Shown: positions 27,816-36,703 of the stretch, piece by piece | Numbering within the stretch: the first letter of the stretch is position 1 | Layout: each line of letters begins with the position of its first letter | Assembly (NCBI RefSeq): GCF_029379315.1 | Contig: NZ_JAQYWQ010000031.1 | Location: 1-59,056 of the forward strand | Direction: 5' to 3' | Origin: Nostoc sp. S13 | GTDB lineage: Bacteria; Cyanobacteriota; Cyanobacteriia; Cyanobacteriales; Nostocaceae | Length of the DNA stretch: 59,056 nt | Program-made: the position numbers and the translations under genes | The notes under the pieces: generated by a model | What the model saw: only the letters and a program-made list of their open reading frames with translations | Databases searched by the model: none | What the model was told of the DNA's origin: nothing

Positions 27816-29441
27816 ATGGCTCAAACTTTTTACGTAAATCCAGTAACAGGCAGCGATACCAACCTTGGTAGCCAACAAGCCCCATTCAAAACTATTACTC
27901 AAGCCCTGAAGGTAGCTAAAGATAACACTAAAATTCAACTGGCAGGTGGAAATTATAATGCTGCTAGCGGTGAAGTCTTTCCGTTAACGATCGCATCTGG
28001 TGTGACAGTGGTGGGTGATGAAGCCAACAAAGGCGATCGCATTTTGATTGAAGGAAGTGGTAACTATCTGAGCCGTACTTTTGCTGGTCAGAATGTCACA
28101 TTTGTGCTGCTGGATAAAGCCGAACTCCGAGGAGTGACTGTAACAAATCTGGCTAGCCGTGGTAGTGGTGTCTGGATTGAATCAACTGCTCCTACTGTTG
28201 CTAATAGCACCTTCACTAACTGTAAGCGTGAGGGAGTATTTGCTACAGGCGAGGCTAATCCAGTTATTGTAGGTAATGTGTTCAGTCAAAATGCAGCCAA
28301 TGGGATTGCGATCGCTAAAAATTCCAAAGGTCAAATTCTAGATAACACCTATTTTAAAACAGGTTTTGGCATTGCTATTAGTGATACTGCATCACCCATA
28401 CTTCGAGATAACAAAATTTCCGAAAACCGTTCTGGGATTGTCATCTCTGGTAGTTCTCGTCCCATATTGCGTAATAATGTCTGTGAAAATAACACTGACG
28501 ATGGTATAACGATAATTGGAACTGCCCTACCGGATATCGGCAGTACCAATAGCCCAGGAGGCAATACTCTACACAATAACGCTAAATTTGATTTGCAAAA
28601 TGCCAGTTCCAACAAGCTGGTTTCTGTGGGAAATAAAATAGATGCGTCTAAAGTTACGGGAAATGTAGAGTTTGCAGATAGTTCGGTTCCAACACCGACA
28701 CCGACACCGACACCGACACCAACACCGACACCGATACCGATACCAACACCGACACCGATACCGATACCAACACCGACACCGATACCGACACCAACACCAA
28801 CACCAACACCAATACCAACACCAATACCGATACCAACACCAACACCAACACCAACGCCTACTATCGAATTAACCGATATTGCGAATCATTGGGCAGGTGC
28901 GTTTATTCGGGAATTAGTCAAATTGGAGATAGTTAATGGTTTTCCCGATCGCACATTTAAACCGGATGCGACGATGACACGGGCGCAATACGCTGCATTA
29001 CTGGTAAAAGCTTTCAACCCATCGCCAAACCGCCCTGCGATCAAATTCAAAGATGTACCAGCAAACTTCTGGGCATCTAAAGTAATTCAGCAAGCATATC
29101 AAGGTTCATTTCTCTCTGGTTTTCCCGACAATACCTTCAGCCCCAACAAAAATATCCAGCGCGTGCAAGTGATTGTCTCCCTAGTGAATGGATTGGGATT
29201 ATCTGGTGATGGTACAGCAACTATTAAAGTTTTCGATGACCAAGCAAAGATTCCTGATTATGCTAAGGACGAAGTAATCAAGGCTATTCAAAAGGAGATT
29301 ATCGTCAATCACCCGAACCTCAAACAACTCAATCCTACCCGCGATGCTACACGTGCTGAGGTAGCGGTGATGGTATATCAAGCTTTGGTAGATGCTAATC
29401 GTGTAGCAGCGATCAACTCACCTTATATTGTGAATGCTTGA
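27816..29441 (+). CDS. DUF1565 beta-helix protein with Pro-Thr linker and SLH domains
   Basis: A 541-aa modular protein. Residues about 1-290 are a DUF1565/right-handed parallel beta-helix domain starting [20 protein letters not shown], with repeated short coils ([35 protein letters not shown]). Residues about 292-350 are a low-complexity (T/I)PTP linker. Three S-layer homology repeats fill the C-terminus ([20 protein letters not shown] is the first). SLH domains normally bind cell-wall polymers outside the cytoplasmic membrane, yet the N-terminus shows no signal peptide: the beta-helix begins at residue 4. An upstream in-frame start is not seen. Confidence 0.88.
   Translation: MAQTFYVNPVTGSDTNLGSQQAPFKTITQALKVAKDNTKIQLAGGNYNAASGEVFPLTIASGVTVVGDEANKGDRILIEGSGNYLSRTFAGQNVTFVLLDKAELRGVTVTNLASRGSGVWIESTAPTVANSTFTNCKREGVFATGEANPVIVGNVFSQNAANGIAIAKNSKGQILDNTYFKTGFGIAISDTASPILRDNKISENRSGIVISGSSRPILRNNVCENNTDDGITIIGTALPDIGSTNSPGGNTLHNNAKFDLQNASSNKLVSVGNKIDASKVTGNVEFADSSVPTPTPTPTPTPTPTPIPIPTPTPIPIPTPTPIPTPTPTPTPIPTPIPIPTPTPTPTPTIELTDIANHWAGAFIRELVKLEIVNGFPDRTFKPDATMTRAQYAALLVKAFNPSPNRPAIKFKDVPANFWASKVIQQAYQGSFLSGFPDNTFSPNKNIQRVQVIVSLVNGLGLSGDGTATIKVFDDQAKIPDYAKDEVIKAIQKEIIVNHPNLKQLNPTRDATRAEVAVMVYQALVDANRVAAINSPYIVNA
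28690..28857 (+). repeat. Pro-Thr repeat-encoding microsatellite
   Basis: Six-base units CCGACA/CCAACA/CCGATA are repeated about 28 times and encode the PTPTP(I)P linker of the SLH protein. Open shadow frames on both strands are a by-product of the repeat. Confidence 0.9.
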
Positions 29442-29480
29442 TTAGTAAACTGGTTTGTTTTGCAAAATCGCATAATTTTC

Positions 29481-29514
29481 GTAGTAGGGGGAATTCATCA
29501 ATTGCCCCTACTAC
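29481..29514. terminator. Hairpin between convergent genes
   Basis: A perfect 10-bp stem GTAGTAGGGG / CCCCTACTAC encloses a further AATT/AATT pairing. It lies 40 bp past the SLH gene stop and 58 bp before the stop of the converging Uma2 gene, so it can serve both. Confidence 0.5.
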
Positions 29515-29571
29515 AGGTGGGGTTCAAATAAATGAAAACAGCTAGAATTTCAGAAACGCGATTTTTACTTT

Positions 29572-30390
29572 CTACTCGAACTGGGGCAAATTATTCGGGT
29601 CAATACCCTGAGATTGCAAATAAGCAATCAGTCGTTCTTTTTGCTGGCGTTCTTGTTCGGCGCGTTGGCGTTCTTGTTCGGCGCGTTGGCGTTCTTGTTC
29701 AGTACGTTGGCGTTCTTGTTGAGTACGTTGGCGTTCTTGTTCAATCTGTTCCACAGCCCACGGTAACAAATTAGCAGCTTGATCCCACCAGCGCAACCAA
29801 TAACCAGTTCGTGCTTCTTTTGTTCCTTGCCAAGTTCCCAAAAATAAGCCCATTACATCAATCCAATGACGACCATTTTCGTCGGGTAACTTTAACTCAT
29901 AGCGTTTATTTTCCAGTTGATAATATTCTAATAAACCGCCATCTGGTTCAAAAATTATGTAGATGGGAATCTGCAAAATCTGTTCGTAGAAAAACCATTT
30001 TCCTGGTGGATAAGCTCGCTTTACGGAATATTCTCCACCCTCAGTCTCGGATAAAAATTCGATGGCGATCGCTGGGATATTTCCTTCTAAATTGGGTGTA
30101 TAACTTTTGCGATTGCCCACAACTTCATTAACCGACTGCACATAAACCCAGTCGGGTGCTTTGGCAATAAATTGGCCGTTGATTGTCGCACAAAGACCAA
30201 AGTTTGAAGCGATCAACATCTGGGGTTGGATGAATCCACTGATTTCTAGGCTTTCACGCAAAGCACCAGCCAATAGTGGCTGACCTGTATTCTCCACTGG
30301 TTCATCCTCTAGTTGAAAATCCTTGGGTAAGGCTTCCCAAGAGATTACCAGTTCAGTTTGGGATTTGGCTTCACTGAGTTGGGTTGCCAT
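29572..30390 (-). CDS. Uma2 family protein with C-terminal coiled coil
   Basis: A 272-aa Uma2 (DUF820) protein. I choose ATG at 30390 over an in-frame GTG two codons upstream. The Uma2 nuclease-like core is present (IAIEFLSETEGGEYSVKRAY, FYEQILQIPIYIIFEPDGG, GLFLGTW). The tail is a heptad-based coiled coil of repeated EQERQRA/T units encoded by near-identical 21-bp DNA repeats (about 29640-29745), then the typical LIAYLQSQGIDPNNLP end. This architecture is common among cyanobacterial Uma2 paralogues; the coiled coil presumably drives oligomerisation. Function is unknown. Confidence 0.85.
   Translation of the reverse strand: MATQLSEAKSQTELVISWEALPKDFQLEDEPVENTGQPLLAGALRESLEISGFIQPQMLIASNFGLCATINGQFIAKAPDWVYVQSVNEVVGNRKSYTPNLEGNIPAIAIEFLSETEGGEYSVKRAYPPGKWFFYEQILQIPIYIIFEPDGGLLEYYQLENKRYELKLPDENGRHWIDVMGLFLGTWQGTKEARTGYWLRWWDQAANLLPWAVEQIEQERQRTQQERQRTEQERQRAEQERQRAEQERQQKERLIAYLQSQGIDPNNLPQFE
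29640..29750 (-). repeat. 21-bp tandem repeat encoding the Uma2 coiled coil
   Basis: About five units of the type CGTTGGCGTTCTTGTTC(G/A)G(C/T) encode EQERQRA/T heptads in the minus-strand gene. Unit gain or loss keeps frame and changes coiled-coil length. Confidence 0.8.
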
Positions 30391-30466
30391 AAACACAACA
30401 TGAATTTATTTTTGATCTTATCGCTTCCAGAACGGCTATATATATAAGAATATTAAGAAAATCCAG

Positions 30467-32698
30467 ATGAATCAAAGTAGTTTTCTCAGGTTTCTGATCC
30501 AGTCAGAGCCAGGAAAACCAGCAATATCTAACGGTTTGCGAGCCGCGTTAGCATTGGGGGTTCCCATGCTAATTGGGCAACTCATCAACCAAAGGGAAAA
30601 CGGATTATTGCTTGGTTTAATGGCTCACTTTGTCAACTTAGCGAATGTTGGTGGCCCTTACCAGATCAAAGCTAAGGCGATGGTGACGGCTACTTTGGGA
30701 ATAGCTGTTTCAATATTTGTGGCTACTCTAGTCGCTAAAGTTCCAGCCCTAGCTGTGGTGCTGACATTTCTCTGGGGACTTGCTTCCGGTTTTGCATCCC
30801 TGTACGGTAATGCTGGTGCAAATGTCGGTCTGGTGGTAGGGATATCATTTATTTCCACGATCGCACAGCCAGGAGACTTAGAAACTGCACTCATGCGATC
30901 GCTATTATGTCTAATTGCAGGTGGATGGGCGATGCTACTTTCCTTAGTAATGTGGCCTTTTAGACCTTATGACCCACTACGGATAGCTTTGGCTTCTTGC
31001 TTCAGTGCGATCGCCAACTACATTCAGGCATTTGGAGGTAAAGTAGCAACAACTGAAAATATTCTCGAAATTAGACAGGCATTAGAGATAGCACGGACTA
31101 CTTTAGGTACATTACGGATTGGACAGTCGGCTCGGAGTTGGATGAATGAGCAATTATTGGTGTTAATTCAGGATGGCGATCGCTTGCTTGGCTCAGTTAT
31201 TGCCTTAACAGAGTTACTAGAAACTCACTTCCAACAACAACAATATCACGCAGTCCAGCAATTAGTAGACGATGCACTCGAACAAATATCAGTCATTCTT
31301 CAAGCCATAGCAAAAGTCATATCTCGCAAGCCTGTCAGCATCGATCTGGGAAATCTCAACCGCATCTATGAGGCGCTGAAGCAACAAGAAAGTCTGCAAA
31401 GAAAAGCAATTGCTGGGAGTGAGACAGATTACACAACTTTGGTTGCTCTCAGTAACCTGGTGCTGATGATCGAAAAGCTGATCAAGCAGTTACAATACAC
31501 GGCTCAGACAGCTAAATCTCTGGCAGATCACAGCAAGATCAGTCAACGCGATGTAGATAAACTTCTTTTAGTTGAAAACGAACAGCGATCGCTGTTAAAT
31601 TTACTCAAAGAAAACCTCACCTTAGATTCAGCAATCTTTCGCCATGCTCTCCGCATTGGTGTGAGTCTAGCTGTAGGCGTAATATTATACAGCATTACCA
31701 ATTTACCAATGGGGTATTGGGTAACGCTGACCATCATCCTAGTCCTTAAACCGAACTTGGGTGCAACTTTCCAGAGGTTTTTCCAACGAGTTGGCGGGAC
31801 TATCTTGGGAGCTGTGTTAGCTGCTGTCCTACTTGCAACCATCACGAGTCAGCCTGTATTAGACACAATTATTCTGCTGACAGTATTTTTTGGCGTTTCG
31901 CTGATCCGTTTCAACTATGGGTATTCGGTGGTTTTCTTGTCAATATTTGTCTTACTGATTATCGATATTGGTCATCCGATTGGTTGGCAATTTGCTGGCT
32001 TTCGGGTGCTGAATACATTAATTGGGGCGGGACTAGCTTTTGCGAGTCATTACTTTATCTGGCCAAATTGGGAACGCGATCGTTTACCCAGTCAACTCGC
32101 CACAGCGCTGCGAGAATGTCACAACTACTTTAGCGATGTGATGGCTGTTTATCAGGGGACAAAGGAGCGTGACTCTACCATTATCAGTCAACGGCGACAA
32201 ACTGGACTGGCAATTGGCAATGCTCAAGCCTCGTTTCAAGGATTGCTGCGCGAACCCCAAATGCACAAAGAATTAGTCGAACCAGTAATGACGCTGCTGG
32301 CGTACATGGGACGTTTTACTAAGTCGGTGACAGTTTTGGCAGTACATCTGGAACATTTTCGAGCAACAGTGCCCCTCCCGGAATTAGAAACCTTTGTCCG
32401 CCAAATTTCGTTACTGTTAGAGCAGTTAGCTGATTCAGTACAGCGGGAAGTTACCCCACCGCCCTTGCCTGACTTGGAAGAAACGCTGCAAAAAATCCAA
32501 CCGCACCTACAAGCACTGCGTACAGCCCGGATTCAAGAACTAGCTATCAATCAAGGACATACACCGATTCGTCAGGCAGTGATTGATTACAGCATATTAG
32601 ATTTGGAGATTGATCAGATTGTGCGGCGGTTGACTGCTATGCACTCAGCAATGGGACGGATAATATCACATGAAAGGGAACGAACTCTTAACTCTTAA
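30467..32698 (+). CDS. FUSC family membrane protein (aromatic acid exporter-like)
   Basis: A 743-aa inner-membrane protein with the two-half architecture of the FUSC/YccS/AaeB family. Residues about 20-165 contain several membrane helices, residues about 170-385 form a long cytoplasmic helical region, residues about 390-525 contain a second set of membrane helices (LRIGVSLAVGVILYSI, then LKPNLGATFQRFFQRVGGT which is the FUSC signature), and the C-terminus is helical. Family members export aromatic carboxylic acids or related compounds. ATG at 30467. It is divergent from the Uma2 gene with a 76-bp gap. Confidence 0.85.
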   Translation: MNQSSFLRFLIQSEPGKPAISNGLRAALALGVPMLIGQLINQRENGLLLGLMAHFVNLANVGGPYQIKAKAMVTATLGIAVSIFVATLVAKVPALAVVLTFLWGLASGFASLYGNAGANVGLVVGISFISTIAQPGDLETALMRSLLCLIAGGWAMLLSLVMWPFRPYDPLRIALASCFSAIANYIQAFGGKVATTENILEIRQALEIARTTLGTLRIGQSARSWMNEQLLVLIQDGDRLLGSVIALTELLETHFQQQQYHAVQQLVDDALEQISVILQAIAKVISRKPVSIDLGNLNRIYEALKQQESLQRKAIAGSETDYTTLVALSNLVLMIEKLIKQLQYTAQTAKSLADHSKISQRDVDKLLLVENEQRSLLNLLKENLTLDSAIFRHALRIGVSLAVGVILYSITNLPMGYWVTLTIILVLKPNLGATFQRFFQRVGGTILGAVLAAVLLATITSQPVLDTIILLTVFFGVSLIRFNYGYSVVFLSIFVLLIIDIGHPIGWQFAGFRVLNTLIGAGLAFASHYFIWPNWERDRLPSQLATALRECHNYFSDVMAVYQGTKERDSTIISQRRQTGLAIGNAQASFQGLLREPQMHKELVEPVMTLLAYMGRFTKSVTVLAVHLEHFRATVPLPELETFVRQISLLLEQLADSVQREVTPPPLPDLEETLQKIQPHLQALRTARIQELAINQGHTPIRQAVIDYSILDLEIDQIVRRLTAMHSAMGRIISHERERTLNS

Positions 32699-32993
32699 CA
32701 GAGAAACTAAGCCAGAGACTTGGGGTGGGGTTTCAACCTACCCTGTGATCAAAAGATTTTTTCGCCCATCTGTTCTGTGTTAACTTCCAGCGCATCCATC
32801 AGAGACAAAGACAATTACACATCCAAGTACTCAACCGAGAACCCTAGCCCTGCTGGTAAATAAAGCGCGTAATGATTGACACATTTTATAAATTAATGCC
32901 ATCTTTGATAATTTTGCATTAAATTTTGTGTAGAGCGCCCAAATGCTTTATCTGAATAGCTGGGGTAGGGGTTCGCCTAGTTAAGAGTCTTAA

Positions 32994-33185
32994 GACTGGG
33001 AATTTATTCCGAGATGGCTGCTGCCTCTGGTCAAAAGTTTTGAATACAATGCAGGCAGATTATGCACTGCTGACCGAATTTTAGATTTTAATAGTCAACT
33101 GGCTTTGTATGACTCGTTGTACATTGCATTGGCGCTCAACCTGAATTGCCCTCTAATCACAGTTGACGATTGCCAACCCAAGGGT
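32994..33185 (+). pseudogene. Remnant of a VapC-type PIN-domain toxin
   Basis: The open frame after TAA 32991-32993 reads through ILDFNSQLALYDSLYIALAL and NLNCPLITVDDCQ, the characteristic C-terminal half of PIN-domain ribonucleases (YDxLYxALA...CPLxTxD). No start codon or N-terminal catalytic acids are present. The frame then runs into the minisatellite, so the original C-terminus is replaced by AIAKAIS repeats up to about 33452. Confidence 0.7.
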
Positions 33186-33403
33186 GCGATCGCAAAAGCT
33201 ATTTCGGCGATCGCAAAAGCTATTTCGGTGATCGCAAAAGCTATTTCGGTCATCGCAATTGCTACTTCGGCGATCACAAAAGCTACTTGGGCGATCACAA
33301 AAGCTACTTGGGCGATCACAAAAGCTACTTGGGCGATCGCAATTGCTACTTGGGCGATCGCAGTTGCTACTTGGGCGATCGCAGTTGCTACTTGGGCGAT
33401 CGC
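33186..33403. repeat. 21-bp minisatellite built on the HIP1 palindrome
   Basis: Ten 21-bp units of the type GCGATCGCAAAAGCTATTTC(G) run from 33186 to 33395, followed by a partial unit. Variants change GCGATCGC to GTGATCGC, GTCATCGC or GCGATCAC, and AAAAGCT to AATTGCT or CAGTTGCT. Since 21 is a multiple of three, several frames are open, encoding AIAKAIS or GDRKSYF heptads. It ends 6 bp before the BrnA stop codon. Confidence 0.95.
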
Positions 33404-33409
33404 ACTCTA

Positions 33410-33676
33410 TCAGCTAATTTGCTCTAGCAGTACCTCATTAATAACTGTTTGATAGCCAATACCTCTTTTTTGGGCTTCTTCTTTTGCCCAGGCTAGGACT
33501 TTCGGGTGAAGTCTGAGGTAAATTAATTTATACTTCTCATCTTCATGTTTTGCTGGTCTACCCCGCTTTCTCAAATTCATGCTAAACTGTTCAGAAATTG
33601 CTTCTCTGAATTTCTCACTTTCTTCTGGTGTGACTCGCCTCGCCCTCTCGAAAGGGAACTCAGATTCCTTCTTCAT
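33410..33676 (-). CDS. BrnA-type antitoxin, toxin partner truncated
   Basis: An 88-aa antitoxin with the ribbon-helix-helix C-terminus of the BrnA family (KLIYLRLHPKVLAWAKEEAQ, then GIGYQTVINEVLLEQ). BrnA neutralises the ribonuclease BrnT and represses the operon. It overlaps the remaining 3' end of brnT (33660-33740): the ATG lies inside the brnT tail, as in intact operons. With only the tail of BrnT left, it is an orphan antitoxin whose own promoter may be lost. The 21-bp minisatellite begins directly after its stop. Confidence 0.8.
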   Translation of the reverse strand: MKKESEFPFERARRVTPEESEKFREAISEQFSMNLRKRGRPAKHEDEKYKLIYLRLHPKVLAWAKEEAQKRGIGYQTVINEVLLEQIS

Positions 33677-33740
33677 ATCTCTTGCGCTCTATTTTTGTCG
33701 CTTTTCTCGCACTTATTATCATGCCAAAACAAGATCGCAT
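33660..33740 (-). pseudogene. Truncated brnT toxin (C-terminal end only)
   Basis: The frame reads IISARKATKIERKRYEEGI then stop, which is the conserved C-terminus of BrnT toxins (RIISARKAxxxERxxYE). Only about 20 family-like residues remain, preceded by unrelated sequence up to the fgh gene end. It overlaps the brnA start in the normal way. Confidence 0.75.
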
Positions 33741-33762
33741 TGGAGTTTTAGAATTGTGGGAT

Positions 33763-34623
33763 CTAAATAGATGAAAACTGCTCTAATAAAGCGATCGCAT
33801 GGTGGCGGATATGATCTTCAATAAAACTGGCGATAAAATAATAACTGTGGTCATAGCCTTCTTGGTAACGCAAGTTTAGCGGCTGGTTAACATCTGCACA
33901 AGCTTGCTCAAACACCTCTGGCAGTAATTGTTCAGCTAAAAATTTATCAGCAGTCCCTTGGTCAATCAGAATTGAACTGTGATATCCGACTTTTTTGACT
34001 AATTCACTAGCATCATAATCACGCCAACTTTCTTGATTGCTGCCAAGATAGCCACTGAAAGCCTTTTCACCCCAAGGACAACGCATAGGTGCAGTAATCG
34101 GTGCAAAGGCTGATACTGATTTGTAGAGTTCTGGATTTCTCATCGCACAGACTAGCGCCCCGTGTCCGCCCATTGAATGACCGAAAATGCCTTGTTTTTC
34201 AGATTGGGCGGGGAAATTTGCGGTAATTAAAGCAGGTAATTCCTGGACGACATAACTATACATTTGGTAGTGTTGATGCCACGGTTCTTCTGTAGCATCA
34301 ACATAAAAGCCCGCACCCGTGCCAAAGTCCCAGCCATCATTCTCACCTGCAATGCCAGTATTACGCGGGCTAGTATCTGGTGCAACCAATATCAAACCGT
34401 ACTCAGCCGCAAAGCGTTGCACCCCTGCCTTAACCATAAAATTCTCTTCTGTGCAAGCCAATCCAGAGAGGAAATAGAGAATCGGCACCGGTTTTTGGGT
34501 TGCTTGTGGTGGTTGATAGACAGCAAAGCGCATTTCACTGTTACAGGTGGAGGAGTGATGACTGTAAAAGCCGAGTTTGCCACCAAAGCTTTTATATTCT
34601 GAAATGAGGTTGAGGTTAGGCAT
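33763..34623 (-). CDS. S-formylglutathione hydrolase
   Basis: A 286-aa esterase-D family serine hydrolase that cleaves S-formylglutathione to formate and glutathione, the second step of glutathione-dependent formaldehyde removal. The full family pattern is present: [13 protein letters not shown], the [20 protein letters not shown] region, nucleophile Ser in GHSMGGHGA, Asp in DQGTADKFL and His in YDHSYYF. ATG start at 34623. The first-step enzyme, class III alcohol dehydrogenase, is at 16.5 kb in the same orientation, so the pathway is complete but not in one operon. The gene ends next to the brnT relic. Confidence 0.95.
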   Translation of the reverse strand: MPNLNLISEYKSFGGKLGFYSHHSSTCNSEMRFAVYQPPQATQKPVPILYFLSGLACTEENFMVKAGVQRFAAEYGLILVAPDTSPRNTGIAGENDGWDFGTGAGFYVDATEEPWHQHYQMYSYVVQELPALITANFPAQSEKQGIFGHSMGGHGALVCAMRNPELYKSVSAFAPITAPMRCPWGEKAFSGYLGSNQESWRDYDASELVKKVGYHSSILIDQGTADKFLAEQLLPEVFEQACADVNQPLNLRYQEGYDHSYYFIASFIEDHIRHHAIALLEQFSSI

Positions 34624-34816
34624 TGGTTATATTCTCTTTCCTGAGCGGCTGAGAATGATTATTTTAGCGTGAACTACCTGGTAGCACGCTATTATTTGAC
34701 TACATCGAATTTGCTATCTGCTAACGAACGCTGGAAGCGGGGCGTTCAAAGAGGAAAACCCAAGCGATCGCATGAACTAACCACGGTTTACACTGAACTT
34801 ACGATTATAATTAGCT

Positions 34817-35572
34817 TTATTTGTACATGCATAATAATCGTGACGCGTCAAAGTTATCGTCGCGGTAGAGGCATTCAAACTTATTGAAACCTTGTTTTTG
34901 AGATATCTCATATAAAGTTTGTTGCGTTTCTGGAAAATCACATGAAGAAATATGGTTTTCAATCATTGAATAGTCTTGCGCTGTGAGTGTGGAGCAATAT
35001 TTCGCTAAATTATCTCGGTATCGTGTAAGGTAGGTTTTTCGGTCTTCTTCTTCCCTACGAAAAACATCAATAAGAATAAAAACACCACCAGATTTAAGAA
35101 GGTGTTTCAGTTGACTAATAAAATCTTCTTTTTGCTCAAGTTGGAAGTGGTGAAGAGCAAAAGAAATGAGAATTACATCAAATTTATCCTCCTGAATGTA
35201 GGGGTTAATCAATTCAGAATCTAATTGAGAAAAATCGCCTTGGATAAAGGTTAATTCGCATGGAATTATGGCCATATTTTCTTTAGCAATTTCTAATGCT
35301 TGTGTGGAAAGGTCTACACCTTTATAGGCAGCAATGTTAGTGTTTAGTAAAGCTTGGGCAGTGTAGCTGGCATCGCCACACCCAAAGTCAAGCATTTTAA
35401 AGGCTTGTGGAAAGTAATTAACTAGGAAGTTGTGCAGTATGTCGTAAATATCACGATGTTTCATGAAATTTTCGTTGAGTAACTTCTGATAAACTTTCCA
35501 TTGTTGGTTGAATAACTCTTGAGGGCGTAAGGATTCCTCTTCAGTAGTTTGGAGTTGTCTGTTGCCTGACAT
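34817..35572 (-). CDS. Class I SAM-dependent methyltransferase
   Basis: A 251-aa methyltransferase. I choose ATG at 35572 because GAGGAAA lies 8 nt upstream; an in-frame TTG at 35611 is weaker. The SAM-binding loop is LDFGCGDASYTAQALL, followed by YKGVDLSTQALEIAKENM, the FDVILISFALHHF motif IV region and LLKSGGVFILIDVF. This Methyltransf_11/12-type fold does not identify a substrate; no biosynthetic neighbour helps. It is separated from fgh by 193 bp and from the ion channel by 251 bp. Confidence 0.85.
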   Translation of the reverse strand: MSGNRQLQTTEEESLRPQELFNQQWKVYQKLLNENFMKHRDIYDILHNFLVNYFPQAFKMLDFGCGDASYTAQALLNTNIAAYKGVDLSTQALEIAKENMAIIPCELTFIQGDFSQLDSELINPYIQEDKFDVILISFALHHFQLEQKEDFISQLKHLLKSGGVFILIDVFRREEEDRKTYLTRYRDNLAKYCSTLTAQDYSMIENHISSCDFPETQQTLYEISQKQGFNKFECLYRDDNFDASRLLCMYK

Positions 35573-35823
35573 TTTGCTTATTTCCTCAATGTGACAGTTT
35601 TGTGAAATCAAGGTTTGACGCTGGTTAGTTATTTCTGGAGTTTAGACTAAAATCTTGGACTTTACACAAAAAGATTTGTTCACGAGCAAACTAGCAGAAG
35701 TTAACAGCAATGTGATGCAAATGTGAATGAAATGCAACGTTGCATATTTACAGTAAGTAATTTGGAGCAATTGTAAGAGGATCTCGACGTGCAACCCGAT
35801 CAAATCGGGGGTGCGATCGCGTC

Positions 35824-36615
35824 TTAATCAATCCTGCGACTAGGCAACTTAGTCCCGCACCTTTTACAAAACACAGCTTCTACATCATGAAAAGCCAAAC
35901 CACAACCTAAACAAACTGTTTCTACCTGATTAGCAGTTTTCACCACTCGCTTAATTAAATCCCCCACCTGCCAAGGAATCAGCGCAATTCCTGTAAAAAT
36001 CATCAGTACTGTTAGCAAGCGCCCTAATTCAGAAATTGGAATCACATCGCCAAATCCTACAGTTGTCATTGTGACAACAGAGAAATAAAAGGCATCCAAA
36101 AATGTCCCGTAATTTTGAGGATTAACCGGATGCTCGACTTGATAAATTAAGCCAGAATAAATAAAAACAATTGCAAATAATGTAAATAATATTCGCGTAA
36201 AAATCATTCCATCTTCGGTGCTGATTGTGGCGAATAAAAATTTCCTATCTATAAATCTGATTAATCGTAAAATCCGAAACCATCTTAGTAAGCGGATAAA
36301 GCTAATATCCACCATTCCTAGAAAGAATGGCAAAATCGCCATTAAGTCAATTATCGAATAAAAGCTAAAAATATACTTAATTTTGTTTTCTGCACTCCAG
36401 AGGCGGAGTGAATATTCCACCGCGAAGATGATCACGATCGCAGTATCAGCGACATTTAACTGAAACCGCGTATAATCAGGAATATTATATGTTTCTGCCA
36501 CAAAAATTCCTGATGATATTAGTACCAATGAGGCAAGTGTTAAATTAATTGCTTTACCTATTGGTGTTTCCAGGTCTTTTAAATAAAATTCTGTTTCTTG
36601 TCTGCTCAGTAACAT
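35824..36615 (-). CDS. Voltage-gated potassium channel with C-terminal zinc ribbon
   Basis: A 263-aa six-helix ion channel. The S4 voltage sensor is textbook: arginines 108, 111, 114, 117 and 120 at every third position. The pore loop carries the K+ selectivity filter TVGFGD at residues 185-190, followed by S6. The short C-terminus (about residues 230-263) has CLGCG...CKRCG, a likely zinc ribbon, rather than the RCK or cNMP domain often seen in prokaryotic channels. The gene has an ATG start and is divergent from the deaminase (88-bp gap). Confidence 0.9.
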   Translation of the reverse strand: MLLSRQETEFYLKDLETPIGKAINLTLASLVLISSGIFVAETYNIPDYTRFQLNVADTAIVIIFAVEYSLRLWSAENKIKYIFSFYSIIDLMAILPFFLGMVDISFIRLLRWFRILRLIRFIDRKFLFATISTEDGMIFTRILFTLFAIVFIYSGLIYQVEHPVNPQNYGTFLDAFYFSVVTMTTVGFGDVIPISELGRLLTVLMIFTGIALIPWQVGDLIKRVVKTANQVETVCLGCGLAFHDVEAVFCKRCGTKLPSRRID

Positions 36616-36703
36616 ATTCGACCATTAATTAATCATAATTTCCAGTTATAGCATTAGAAATACGATATTATTAACCATTATCCTTATATTAGCTCCAGCT
36701 TAG

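Larger units (their letters stand above)
32699..33409. other. Decay zone: VapC remnant and minisatellite
   Basis: This 711-bp stretch lacks an intact gene. The left part (32699-32993) shows nothing recognisable. It is followed by a PIN-domain toxin tail (32994-33185) and a 21-bp HIP1 minisatellite (33186-33403). Confidence 0.6.

Noticed and set aside
28654..28872. Shadow ORFs on both strands over the Pro-Thr repeat
   Set aside because: They arise from the hexamer microsatellite and encode only VLVSVS or HRHRH repeats.
29532..29774. Plus-strand ORF with repeated VLVRRVG
   Set aside because: It is the antisense of the coiled-coil repeat in the Uma2 gene.
33186..33403. Repeat array considered as a CRISPR
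   Set aside because: Units are contiguous 21-bp repeats without unique spacers, and there are no cas genes.
34669..34962. Short ORFs between fgh and the methyltransferase
   Set aside because: They overlap the methyltransferase end and show no conserved features.
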